The notes beneath the pieces are model-generated. The model was given only the letters and a program-made list of their open reading frames with translations. It ran no database searches and was not told the DNA's origin. A stretch of DNA of 64,000 bases, taken from positions 62,001 to 126,000 of the forward strand of contig JAEUOU010000023.1 of the NCBI GenBank assembly GCA_016790575.1, written 5' to 3'. Position numbers and translations under genes: made by a program. This DNA comes from Burkholderiaceae bacterium. GTDB lineage: Bacteria; Pseudomonadota; Gammaproteobacteria; Burkholderiales; Burkholderiaceae_C. Positions within the stretch are counted from its first letter, which is position 1. Each line of letters opens with the position of its first letter. Of this stretch, positions 27,907-35,971 are shown one piece after another.

Positions 27907-29412
27907 TTACCGTGCGGCAGAACCGGTGCCGGCCGGTGGTGCCGCGGCTGCCGGAGGGACCGCCGCTGCGGAGGCAGGGGGCACGGGCACGCCAGGCGAG
28001 CCGCCAGCGGAAGAACCCGGCCCTGCCGCGGGAGTGGCACCACCGCCGGGACCCGCGCCAGCGCCTGGGGCCGGGGCTCCAGGGCGTCCCGCCTCGACGA
28101 TACGAACGGGGGTGCCGTCCCGCTGCAGGCGTTGCTGTCCGGCAACCACCACGGTTTCACCGGCTTTCACACCGTCGAGCAATTCCACTTTGCCCTGACG
28201 GCGTACCCCAAGGCGGACTTCCTGGCGCAATGAAACAGACTTGACTTCTGGCGGCAGGGCCGCCGTGGCGGTGCCTGGCACCGCCGAAGGCTCGACCACC
28301 TTGATGACAAACTGCCGCCCGCCCTGTGGCACGATGGCTTCTTCGGGCACCATGAGGGCGGCCTCGCGCACATCGAACACCGCCGTCACGCGGGCGAACA
28401 TGCCCGCTCGCAAGGGCCCGGTGCCACCGGAGCCCGAGCCGCGCGCGACCGGCCCACCGGAAAGCGCAACACGGCGCGCCGACGAAGCGGCAACGGCGGC
28501 CGGTAAGCCCGGCCCCGCAGCGGCCGTCGCACCACCCGGGCGAGCGGCCGCGCCGCCACCACCGGCCGCAACGATGGCCACGCCGCCGGTGTTGGGCAAG
28601 GTCGCGCGGACCGCCACCGAGCGACCATTGGCGTCCAGCAACGGGTCGATCGCCTCGACCCGGGCCTCGAATTGCCGGCCGGGGAAGGCATCCAGCTGCA
28701 ATTCCACCCGCTGGCCACGGCGCAGCCGGGTCTGGAAACGTTCGGGCAGGCGGAAATCGACCAGCATCGTGGACAGATCTTCCAGATTGACCAGGTCGGC
28801 ACCGTCCTTGACGTAGTCGCCGAGGTTGACCGAGCGAAGGCCCAGCACACCGTCAAACGGCGCAACGATGCGCATCCGTGCCAGGCGGGCGTCGGCCAGC
28901 GCCAGTTGGGCCTGGGCCACCTGCAGCGCCGCGGCACTTTCGTCAAGCACCCGTTGGGCAACGAAGTTCTGTGCCACCAGTTCCTGGTTCCGTTTGAAGT
29001 TGGCCTGGGCAATCGACACCTGCGCCTGCGCCTGGGACCGTTCGGCCTTCTGCAGCGTGTCGTCGAGCTGGACCAGCAACTGCCCGGCCTTGACCGCCGC
29101 GCCATCGGCAAAGCCCAGGCTCACCACCCGTCCGGCCACCTCGGGCCGCAGCATCACGCTCTGGCGGGACCGCAATGTGCCCACGGCCTGGGCATCGTCC
29201 TGCAGGCGGGTCGCTTCGACGCGGGCCACTTCGACACCAGCCGGTCGCGCCGCCGGGCCGCCCGGTGCGGACGCACCCGCACGGGCTGCTGCAGCGGGCG
29301 GCGCGCCGACTTCTTTGGGCACGACAGGGCGGGACTGGTACCACCAGGCAGCAACGGCGGCCGCTGCAATGCCAACGGCGGCAACGCCGGTATAAAGGAT
29401 TCTGGATGCCAT
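27907..29412 (-). CDS. RND efflux periplasmic adaptor (membrane fusion protein)
   Basis: 501 aa. One N-terminal membrane anchor (about residues 4-24), then lipoyl/hairpin halves (SVMLRPEVAGRVVSLGFADGAAVKAGQLL; coiled-coil AQVSIAQANFKRNQELV) and beta-barrel domain. Connects the pump to an outer-membrane channel. Odd features are a Gly/Ala/Pro-rich insertion in the barrel region (about residues 270-330) and a Pro/Ala/Gly-rich C-terminal tail of about 65 residues. Start at 29412 puts the anchor at the N-terminus; 29451 is possible. Confidence 0.9.
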   Translation of the reverse strand: MASRILYTGVAAVGIAAAAVAAWWYQSRPVVPKEVGAPPAAAARAGASAPGGPAARPAGVEVARVEATRLQDDAQAVGTLRSRQSVMLRPEVAGRVVSLGFADGAAVKAGQLLVQLDDTLQKAERSQAQAQVSIAQANFKRNQELVAQNFVAQRVLDESAAALQVAQAQLALADARLARMRIVAPFDGVLGLRSVNLGDYVKDGADLVNLEDLSTMLVDFRLPERFQTRLRRGQRVELQLDAFPGRQFEARVEAIDPLLDANGRSVAVRATLPNTGGVAIVAAGGGGAAARPGGATAAAGPGLPAAVAASSARRVALSGGPVARGSGSGGTGPLRAGMFARVTAVFDVREAALMVPEEAIVPQGGRQFVIKVVEPSAVPGTATAALPPEVKSVSLRQEVRLGVRRQGKVELLDGVKAGETVVVAGQQRLQRDGTPVRIVEAGRPGAPAPGAGAGPGGGATPAAGPGSSAGGSPGVPVPPASAAAVPPAAAAPPAGTGSAAR

Positions 29413-29527
29413 CGGACGGTGTCGCTGAAGCGAATGTCGAAAAGCGGCCAATGTAGCAGTTCAAACCGCACCGCGTGCGTCACACCCGCGTCGGCTTCGC
29501 GCGCGCGGCGCCGGCTTTACCCCGGCT

Positions 29528-29980
29528 TTACACGCGCTGTGCCCGGGCCTGGTCGACACCAAGGTTGGCCAACGCGTCGGCGCGCTCGTTGCCCGCGTTG
29601 CCGGCATGGCCTTTGACCCAGTGCCATTCGATCTGGTGGGGCCCGCTGTGGACCAGACCGTCCAGCACCTGCCACAGGTCCGCATTCTTCACGGGCTGTT
29701 TGGAAGCCGTACGCCAGCCTTTGGCTTTCCAGCCATGTATCCATTCCGTGATGCCTTTGCGCACGTACTCGCTGTCGAGATACAGGGACACCCGGCACGG
29801 CCGCTTGAGCGCTCGCAAGGACTCGATGACCGCCGTCAGCTCCATGCGGTTGTTGGTGGTTTCGGCTTCGCCGCCGAAAAGCTCGCGCCGCACCGCGCCA
29901 GACTGGAGCACCACACCCCAGCCGCCCGGGCCCGGATTGCCCTTGCAGGCGCCGTCGGTATGGATTTCAACGTGATTCAT
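29528..29980 (-). CDS. rnhA: Ribonuclease HI
   Basis: 150 aa, full length. Degrades the RNA strand of RNA-DNA hybrids. Catalytic carboxylates are present in the usual places: Asp in [14 protein letters not shown], Glu in NNRMELTAV, Asp in LYLDSEYV, Asp in ERADALA. Its start lies 14 bases inside the 3' end of the upstream methyltransferase gene, and repeat copy J sits immediately upstream of its start codon. Confidence 0.96.
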   Translation of the reverse strand: MNHVEIHTDGACKGNPGPGGWGVVLQSGAVRRELFGGEAETTNNRMELTAVIESLRALKRPCRVSLYLDSEYVRKGITEWIHGWKAKGWRTASKQPVKNADLWQVLDGLVHSGPHQIEWHWVKGHAGNAGNERADALANLGVDQARAQRV

Positions 29981-30794
29981 CGTCTTTTCGTTCTTTACCC
30001 GTTGCGGAAAGGTGATAGTTTGCTACAGAAACAGAAGCAGGCTGAACCACCGGCGCCGCCTTCCACGGATTCGCCAGCGGGCGCATACCCCGCACCCGCT
30101 TGCAGGCGACCACAAAATAGGCGGCGCCCAGGATGGGCCACCAGCGCGCGCCAGCCCGGTCCATCCAGGCCAGCCGCTGCAGCCAGCGCTCGGAGCGGAC
30201 CGCCGCCCGGTAGCAGCCGAAGCGCACCACCTCGACTTCAAATCCCAGCAGGCGCAGCCAGTCGCGAAGGCGCCAGTAGGCAATGAACTCGCCGGCATCG
30301 GGCAGGTACAGCGAACCGAATCCGAGGCGGCGGCACAGGTGGGCCCGTTGCTGGCGCAATCCCCACAGGCTGGCCGGATTGAGCCCGCTGATGACCACCC
30401 GCCCTTCCGGCACCAGGACGCGCTCGACCTCGCGAAGCGTGGAATGCGGGTCCAGGTTCAGTTCCAGCGCGTGCGGCAGGGACACCAGGTCAAGACTGTG
30501 TTCGGGAAATGGCAAGGCCGCGTGGTCACACAGCAAATCGAGGCCGGGGCCGCGTTCTGCTTCGTCCGCTGGCAGTCCGCAGCGGGGGGATTCCAGTGCA
30601 AGCCAGCGATGGGGCATGCGGTTGTTGCGCAAGGTATCGAGATCGTCCAGGCCCAATTGGAGCGCGTGATAGCCGAACAGATCCGCCACCGCCTGGTCGA
30701 ACTGATCCTGCTCCCATTCAAGCAGATAACGCCCCGACGGGGTCTGGAACCAGTCGTGCAGGCGAACAGGGGTTTCTATAATCTGGGCTTTCAT
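29967..30794 (-). CDS. Class I SAM-dependent methyltransferase (YafS-like)
   Basis: 275 aa. Methyltransferase_11-like fold: the conserved [22 protein letters not shown] segment and [10 protein letters not shown] are clear. The gloB/methyltransferase/rnhA order matches E. coli gloB-yafS-rnhA, so it is the YafS counterpart; its substrate is not established. The last 22 or so residues (about 254-275) are encoded by repeat copy J, replacing or extending the native C-terminus. Its ATG (30794) shares two bases with the divergent gloB ATG (30793). Confidence 0.85.
   Translation of the reverse strand: MKAQIIETPVRLHDWFQTPSGRYLLEWEQDQFDQAVADLFGYHALQLGLDDLDTLRNNRMPHRWLALESPRCGLPADEAERGPGLDLLCDHAALPFPEHSLDLVSLPHALELNLDPHSTLREVERVLVPEGRVVISGLNPASLWGLRQQRAHLCRRLGFGSLYLPDAGEFIAYWRLRDWLRLLGFEVEVVRFGCYRAAVRSERWLQRLAWMDRAGARWWPILGAAYFVVACKRVRGMRPLANPWKAAPVVQPASVSVANYHLSATGKERKDDESR
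29984..30040 (+). repeat. REP-like interspersed repeat, copy J
   Basis: Core TACCCGTTGCGGAAAGGT then GATAGTTTGCTACA. Closest to copy I. It lies inside the 3' end of the methyltransferase gene, four bases upstream of the rnhA start on the opposite orientation of reading, so it codes for protein and also forms the rnhA upstream region. Confidence 0.65.
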
Positions 30795-31560
30795 GGACCT
30801 GACTGCACTACCCGCCTACTCCGACAACTACATCTGGCTCCTGCACGACGGTCACCGGGCGCTGGTGGTCGACCCCGGCGATGCGGAGCCGGTATTGCAG
30901 GCGCTTCATCGATGGCAACTGCAACTGGAGCAGATTCTAGTCACCCACCACCATCCCGATCACACCGGTGGCATCGACCGGCTGCGTCACGAAACCGGTG
31001 CCCTGGTGCGCGCGCCCGCTCGGGAGTCGGTTTCCCCGCCAGTCACGGGCCAGATCGGCGGTGACCGATTCGACGCGCTGGGCCTGCGCTGGGACGTCCT
31101 GGATGTACCCGGCCACACGGCGGGCCATGTGGCCTATTTCTGTGCCGACGTGGACGGTGCACCGGTGCTCTTTTGCGGCGACACCCTGTTCTCCGGCGGT
31201 TGCGGACGCCTGTTCGAAGGCACGGCGGCGCAGATGCTGTCGTCGCTGGACCGCCTGGCGGCGCTGCCGGATGCAACCCAGGTCTGCTGCGCGCACGAGT
31301 ACACCCTGTCGAACCTGCGTTTCGCGCGGGTCGTCGAGCCGCACAATGCCGATCTGGAAGCGTATCAGAAGCGGTGCGAGGCACTGCGAGCGACCGGCCA
31401 ACCGACCCTGCCGGCTCGGCTGTCGGTCGAGCGGGCAATCAATCCGTTCTTGCGCAGCCGCGAGCCATCGGTCCGGCACGCACTGGCCGGCCAGTGTGAC
31501 ACCGGCGACGATATCGCCGCCTTCGCCGCGCTGCGCGAATGGAAGAACCGTTTCCAATGA
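30793..31560 (+). CDS. gloB: Hydroxyacylglutathione hydrolase (glyoxalase II)
   Basis: 255 aa. Hydrolyses S-lactoylglutathione to lactate and glutathione, completing methylglyoxal detoxification. Canonical N-terminus (LPAYSDNYIWLL), metal motif THHHPDHTGG, and later HTAGHVAY, CGDTLFSGGCGRLFEG and CAHEYTLSN are all intact. The product is D-lactate, a possible source for oxidation, though the lut operon here is some 20 kb away. Its stop overlaps the mltD start (ATGA). Confidence 0.96.
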   Translation: MDLTALPAYSDNYIWLLHDGHRALVVDPGDAEPVLQALHRWQLQLEQILVTHHHPDHTGGIDRLRHETGALVRAPARESVSPPVTGQIGGDRFDALGLRWDVLDVPGHTAGHVAYFCADVDGAPVLFCGDTLFSGGCGRLFEGTAAQMLSSLDRLAALPDATQVCCAHEYTLSNLRFARVVEPHNADLEAYQKRCEALRATGQPTLPARLSVERAINPFLRSREPSVRHALAGQCDTGDDIAAFAALREWKNRFQ

Positions 31561-33158
31561 AGACTATCGCTTGTTTTCTGCTTCTGGGCGCAAGCCTGCT
31601 GGCGGGCTGTGCCGCACCGATGGGCAGCGTGCGGGCGAACGTGAACACGGCCGCTTCAAGCGACGCCATGCCATCCCCGGCCGTGATGCCGGCCGACCCG
31701 AAACCGACGCCCACCACCGCCCCGGTGTCCGCGCCAACGCCCGGGCCCTCCCGTTTTTCCCTGTCTGCGCCCTACCTGGCACCGCCGGGGTCTGCCGCCG
31801 ACATGCGGCCGATTGAAGCCGTCGCGCTGCGTGCATCGGCCGTGGCGGCGCTAGAGCCTCCGGCCGACATCTGGGACCGCATTCGGCGGGGATTTGCCAT
31901 GCCGGATCTGGAGACCGACCTCGCCCAGGACCGCACCGAGTGGTACGTCAGTCGCCCGGACTACATGCAGCGCATGGCGGAACGTTCGCGCAAGTACCTG
32001 TTTCACATCGTCGAAGAGCTGGAGCGGCGCAACATGCCCAGCGAGCTGGCCTTGTTGCCCTTCATCGAGTCGGCCTTCAACCCCCAGGCGGTCTCCCATG
32101 CGAAAGCCGCCGGCATGTGGCAGTTCATGCCGGCGACGGGGCGGGATTTCGACCTGAAGCAGAACATGTTCCGGGACGATCGGCGCGATGTGCTCGAATC
32201 GACGCGTGCCGCACTCGACTATCTGCAAAAGCTCTACCGCCTGTTCGGCGACTGGCACCTTGCGCTCGCCGCCTACAACTGGGGCGAAGGCAGCGTGATG
32301 CGTGCCATGGCACGCAACCGTTCGGCGGGTATGGGCTTGCGCTACACGGAACTGCGTATGCCGGACGAAACACGCTATTACGTCCCCAAGCTGCAGGCCG
32401 TCAAGAACATCGTCGCCCGTCCGGACTACTACCGCACACGGCTGCCGGACATTCCGAACCACCCGTTCTTCGACACGGTCGATATCACCCGCGATATCGA
32501 TGTGGCGCTGGCTGCGCGGCTCGCCGAAGTCGCGGTCGATGACTTCCGGGCGCTCAACCCGTCGGTCAACCGACCGGTGATCCTGGCAGCCGGCACACCC
32601 CAGGTCCTGCTGCCGTGGGACAACGCAGCGGTATTCAAGCAAAACCTGGCCCAGCACGGCAATGCCCGACTGGCCAGCTGGACCGCCTGGCAGGCGCCCG
32701 TCAACATGACCGTCGCCGAAGCCGCACGTCGCGTGGGTACCAGCGAAGCCCAGTTGCGGGAGGTGAACGGCATACCGCCAAGGATGCTCATCAAGGCTGG
32801 TTCAGCCCTGGTGGTCCCCCGCAAAGAGTCGCAAGAACAGGACGTTGCCAGCCATGTTGCCGATAACGGCCAGCTCGCGCTCGCACCGGAAGTGGTCCTG
32901 CGGCGAAGCACCGTGAAGGCCCGCAAAGGTGAAACCGTCGCCAGCCTGGCGGCGCGGCTGCGGTTGAGTGCCACCAGCGTCGCTGAATGGAACCGCAGCA
33001 GCCCGTCCGCAGCGCTCAAGGCAGGCCAGGCCGTGGTCGTCTATCTGCCGGTTCCGGCGCGGGCTGCCGCACGTGGCCCCGCGGGTGCCCGCAAGGCAGC
33101 GCCTGCGCCGACCCGACGGCCCCCCGCGCGCCCCACCCCAGCGCGCCCGCGTCGCTGA
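31557..33158 (+). CDS. mltD: Membrane-bound lytic murein transglycosylase D
   Basis: 533 aa. Lipoprotein signal with lipobox LAGC at about residue 20. Residues about 155-260 are a lysozyme-like SLT domain with catalytic Glu171 in FIESAFNPQAVSHAKAAGMW and the AAYNWGEG motif. Two LysM-type regions (about residues 375-425 and 450-500) bind glycan, then a basic Pro/Arg-rich tail. Cleaves peptidoglycan strands to 1,6-anhydromuropeptides at the outer-membrane inner face. Translationally coupled to gloB, the same pairing as in E. coli. Confidence 0.93.
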   Translation: MKTIACFLLLGASLLAGCAAPMGSVRANVNTAASSDAMPSPAVMPADPKPTPTTAPVSAPTPGPSRFSLSAPYLAPPGSAADMRPIEAVALRASAVAALEPPADIWDRIRRGFAMPDLETDLAQDRTEWYVSRPDYMQRMAERSRKYLFHIVEELERRNMPSELALLPFIESAFNPQAVSHAKAAGMWQFMPATGRDFDLKQNMFRDDRRDVLESTRAALDYLQKLYRLFGDWHLALAAYNWGEGSVMRAMARNRSAGMGLRYTELRMPDETRYYVPKLQAVKNIVARPDYYRTRLPDIPNHPFFDTVDITRDIDVALAARLAEVAVDDFRALNPSVNRPVILAAGTPQVLLPWDNAAVFKQNLAQHGNARLASWTAWQAPVNMTVAEAARRVGTSEAQLREVNGIPPRMLIKAGSALVVPRKESQEQDVASHVADNGQLALAPEVVLRRSTVKARKGETVASLAARLRLSATSVAEWNRSSPSAALKAGQAVVVYLPVPARAAARGPAGARKAAPAPTRRPPARPTPARPRR

Positions 33159-33244
33159 GCGACGCATCGCTGCAGGGCGCCCGGGGTGCCCTGCAGCGGT
33201 GTGCGTCGCGGCCGCTGCCCGGCGGCGGCAGCTGGGGTTGGCCC

Positions 33245-34303
33245 TCAGAGCCGGAATTGCTCGCGCGCCCGCAACGCAAAACTCCCCGACCATGTCTGCG
33301 ACAGGTCGATACGGCCGAGACGGACCTCGGGATCATTGGCGGCCAGGTGCCGCAATGCAGTCCAGGCGCCGTCCTCGGCCAGAACACCGTCGGTGGAGAA
33401 GCCTTCCTGGTTCTTTGCCAGTGCTGCAAGGTAGACCGCCCGATCCCCCAGGAACATGCGCTCGGGCAAGGTTCGCACCAGATCCCGGGGTCCCGCCGTC
33501 TGCAGCCAGCGAAGGGCGTGGACCACCGCGTTGGCCAGGGCCTGGGCATGACGGGGGTTGCGCTGGAGAAACGCCGACGTGGCATACAGGCACAGGCCGG
33601 GCATGGGTCCGCCGAAAAGTTCGGCCGTTCCCCGCAAGGTGCGGGTATCGGACAGCACCCGCACTTCGGAGCGCTGCTCCAGCTGGGTCATGGCCGGATC
33701 CCCATTGCACCAGGCATCGAGTTGCCCGCTTCGCACGCCATGCAACCCGGTCACTGCGTCGGCAACCGCCTGCCATTGAACCTCGTTCGGGCGCAGTCCG
33801 GCCCGACTCAACACCTGGCGGGCGACCAGCTCGGACGTGGTGCCCGCACCGCCGTAACCGACGAGTTGGCCCCGAAAATCTGTCAGAGCACGCAAGGTGG
33901 CGTGCTTGCGGGTTGAGATGCCAAAGACCACCTTCGGCACCCGGGCCAACATCACAAACGCCACACCGGGTTTGCCGCGCGCCTGCAACCGCATCGTCTG
34001 CTCGTACGGACCACAGACCAGCTCGGTCCCGCCCGAAAGGAAGGCCTGCTGGGACTGCGCTTCGTCCAAGGATTCGACGAAATCGACGTCCAGCCCTTCC
34101 TGGCCAAAGAATCCCCGGTGTAACGCCACGCTCAGTGGCAGATTGGCCAGCGACAGGCCCCCGGCAACGGTCACAGTGACCCGGTTGCGCTCGGCGCCGG
34201 TCTGGCTGCGGACCATCGGCGCGCCCACAACGGCCAGGCCCGCACCCGTCCAGCGGAGAAAACGCCTTCGCTCCGGCATCCACAGCGCTTGAGCCACCCT
34301 CAC
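33245..34303 (-). CDS. NMT1/SsuA-type ABC substrate-binding protein, orphan
   Basis: 352 aa. N-terminal RRRFLRWTGAG followed by a hydrophobic stretch looks like a Tat or strong Sec signal. The mature part follows the NMT1/THI5-like periplasmic binding fold (SLANLPLSVALHRGFFGQEGLDVDFVE; GYGGAGTTSELVARQVLSRAGL). Members bind nitrate, taurine, sulfonates or thiamine precursors. No permease or ATPase gene lies nearby. The GTG at 34303 was chosen because AAGAGGT ends 5 bases upstream; ATG at 34279 lacks a Shine-Dalgarno. Confidence 0.8.
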   Translation of the reverse strand: MRVAQALWMPERRRFLRWTGAGLAVVGAPMVRSQTGAERNRVTVTVAGGLSLANLPLSVALHRGFFGQEGLDVDFVESLDEAQSQQAFLSGGTELVCGPYEQTMRLQARGKPGVAFVMLARVPKVVFGISTRKHATLRALTDFRGQLVGYGGAGTTSELVARQVLSRAGLRPNEVQWQAVADAVTGLHGVRSGQLDAWCNGDPAMTQLEQRSEVRVLSDTRTLRGTAELFGGPMPGLCLYATSAFLQRNPRHAQALANAVVHALRWLQTAGPRDLVRTLPERMFLGDRAVYLAALAKNQEGFSTDGVLAEDGAWTALRHLAANDPEVRLGRIDLSQTWSGSFALRAREQFRL

Positions 34304-34429
34304 CCTCACCTCTTGAAAACTGTTCTTGTGACAGTCCCGAGCTTAGGCGCAGTTCGGGTGGCAGACCATCGGTAGCTACCCCGTTCGGGTTTTCACGACT
34401 CACCGGGGAAACCCCGATGACGAAACGGT

Positions 34430-34855
34430 TCAGCGAAATCCGGCAAACAGGATCGCGATATTGGCCCCCAGACCAACCATCCAGGCAATCGAGCGAAAGG
34501 TCGCCAGGTCACCCACGTACATCAGGATGTAGAACAACCGCGCCACGATGAAAATGAACGCCAGCAAATCCACCCGCAACTGGGGAGCGCCCATCTGGTG
34601 GGCGATGATGACAGCGCCGATGAAGAACGGCAGGGCCTCGAAACTGTTGGCCTGCGCCGCGTTCGCCCGGGCCCGCCAGTCGGTCTGTCGGGCAAGCCAC
34701 GCCCTCGGGTTGTGGTTGTCGTAGCCACCATCACGCCGGGCCTTCCTGAACATGCCCCATTTGGCAATGCCGGCGCAGGCCAGAGGCAGCAGCGCGGCCA
34801 CGAGGACACACCAATAGGCCACGGAAAAACGAACCAGCGACAGGGAGGTATTCAT
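34430..34855 (-). CDS. MAPEG family membrane protein
   Basis: 141 aa, four predicted membrane helices. The motif RANAAQANSFEALPFFIGAV with the preceding RARA/NHNPR region fits the MAPEG family (membrane-associated proteins in eicosanoid and glutathione metabolism). Bacterial members are inner-membrane proteins with possible glutathione transferase or peroxidase activity, mostly uncharacterised. Stands alone between the binding protein and recR. Confidence 0.85.
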   Translation of the reverse strand: MNTSLSLVRFSVAYWCVLVAALLPLACAGIAKWGMFRKARRDGGYDNHNPRAWLARQTDWRARANAAQANSFEALPFFIGAVIIAHQMGAPQLRVDLLAFIFIVARLFYILMYVGDLATFRSIAWMVGLGANIAILFAGFR

Positions 34856-34918
34856 GGGTGTTTCCTTTTCCGCCGGTTTGCCGGCAAACGGGGTGCGGAG
34901 AGCACGGGGGAGAAAAAC

Positions 34919-35515
34919 TCAGGTCTGACGACGATCGACCATGGCGTGGGCAATCGTTCCAAGGTCGACATATTCAAGCTCGCTCCCGGCCGGCACGCCG
35001 CGTGCCAGGCGCGTAACCTGCAGGCCCCGGCGGCGCAGCGCCTCGCCCAGAACGTGGGCGGTCGCCTCGCCTTCGGCAGTGAAATTGGTTGCCAGGATCA
35101 CCTCCTGCACCACGCCGTCGGCAGCCCGTTCCAAGAGGCGGGCCAGTCCGATCTCACGCGGGCCGATCCCGTCCAGCGGACTCAGCCGCCCCATCAGAAC
35201 AAAATACAGCCCGCGGTACGCGGCAGTCCGTTCCACGGCGGCCTGATCGGCCGGCGTCTCGACCACACACAGCTTGCTGTGGTCACGCGCCGGGTCCATG
35301 CAGGTGCGGCAGATCTCCGATTCCGTCAGCGTGTAGCAGCGACTGCAGTGGCGCACGTTGGCCTGCGCCTCGTTGAGGCTGTTTGCCAGCAAGCGCATGC
35401 CCTCGCGGTCATGCTGCAACAGGTGAAACGCCATCCGTGCCGCCGAGCGTGCGCCCACGCCGGGCAGCCTGCGCAGCGCCTGCACCAGCAACTCCAGTGA
35501 TCGGGTATCCGACAA
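34919..35515 (-). CDS. recR: Recombination mediator protein RecR
   Basis: 198 aa, full length. Helps load RecA at gaps with RecFO. N-terminal helix-hairpin-helix ([20 protein letters not shown]), Cys4 zinc finger ([16 protein letters not shown]) and Toprim domain (VVETPAD..., [17 protein letters not shown]) in the usual order. Third gene of the dnaX-ybaB-recR set, a conserved bacterial operon; 51 bases downstream of ybaB. Confidence 0.97.
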   Translation of the reverse strand: MSDTRSLELLVQALRRLPGVGARSAARMAFHLLQHDREGMRLLANSLNEAQANVRHCSRCYTLTESEICRTCMDPARDHSKLCVVETPADQAAVERTAAYRGLYFVLMGRLSPLDGIGPREIGLARLLERAADGVVQEVILATNFTAEGEATAHVLGEALRRRGLQVTRLARGVPAGSELEYVDLGTIAHAMVDRRQT

Positions 35516-35566
35516 AGGGTCAGCGACCGATAAGTGACAAGGCCTCCGATACGCGAGCGACGCGCA

Positions 35567-35899
35567 TCAGAAAGGAAACTTCATGCCAGCAGGCAGGCCG
35601 GGCATGCCGGCTGTGAGTTTCCCCATGCGCTCTTGCGCCGTGTCATCCGCCTTGCGCACGGCCGCGTTGAAGGCCGCCGCGACCAGGTCTTCCAGCATTT
35701 CCTTGTCATCAGCCAGCAGGCTCGGATCGATCGTGACACGCTTGACGTCATGTTTGCACGTCATCAGAACCTTGACCAGACCGGCACCGGATTCGCCCTC
35801 GACTTCGACAAAAGCGAGTTCATCCTGTGCTTTCTTGAGGTTGTCCTGCATGGCCTGCGCCTGCTTCATCAGACCGGCGAGTTGTCCCTTGTTGAACAT
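35567..35899 (-). CDS. ybaB: YbaB/EbfC nucleoid-associated protein
   Basis: 110 aa. Short alpha/beta DNA-binding protein that acts as a dimer; family signature [20 protein letters not shown] and the [20 protein letters not shown] strand region are present. An AAGGAAA Shine-Dalgarno supports the start at 35899. Between dnaX and recR as in most bacteria. Confidence 0.95.
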   Translation of the reverse strand: MFNKGQLAGLMKQAQAMQDNLKKAQDELAFVEVEGESGAGLVKVLMTCKHDVKRVTIDPSLLADDKEMLEDLVAAAFNAAVRKADDTAQERMGKLTAGMPGLPAGMKFPF

Positions 35900-35971
35900 G
35901 AACGAATTTCCTTCGCAATGGAGGTTGGTGATGGCGCCCACCCCGACAATGGAGCGAGCGCCGGATAGAAA

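Noticed and set aside
24613-28233. Very long open frame (over 1200 codons) on the strand opposite the RND permease and adaptor
   Set aside because: His/Gln/Arg/Gly-rich composition typical of an antisense shadow in GC-rich DNA; the minus-strand proteins have clear families.
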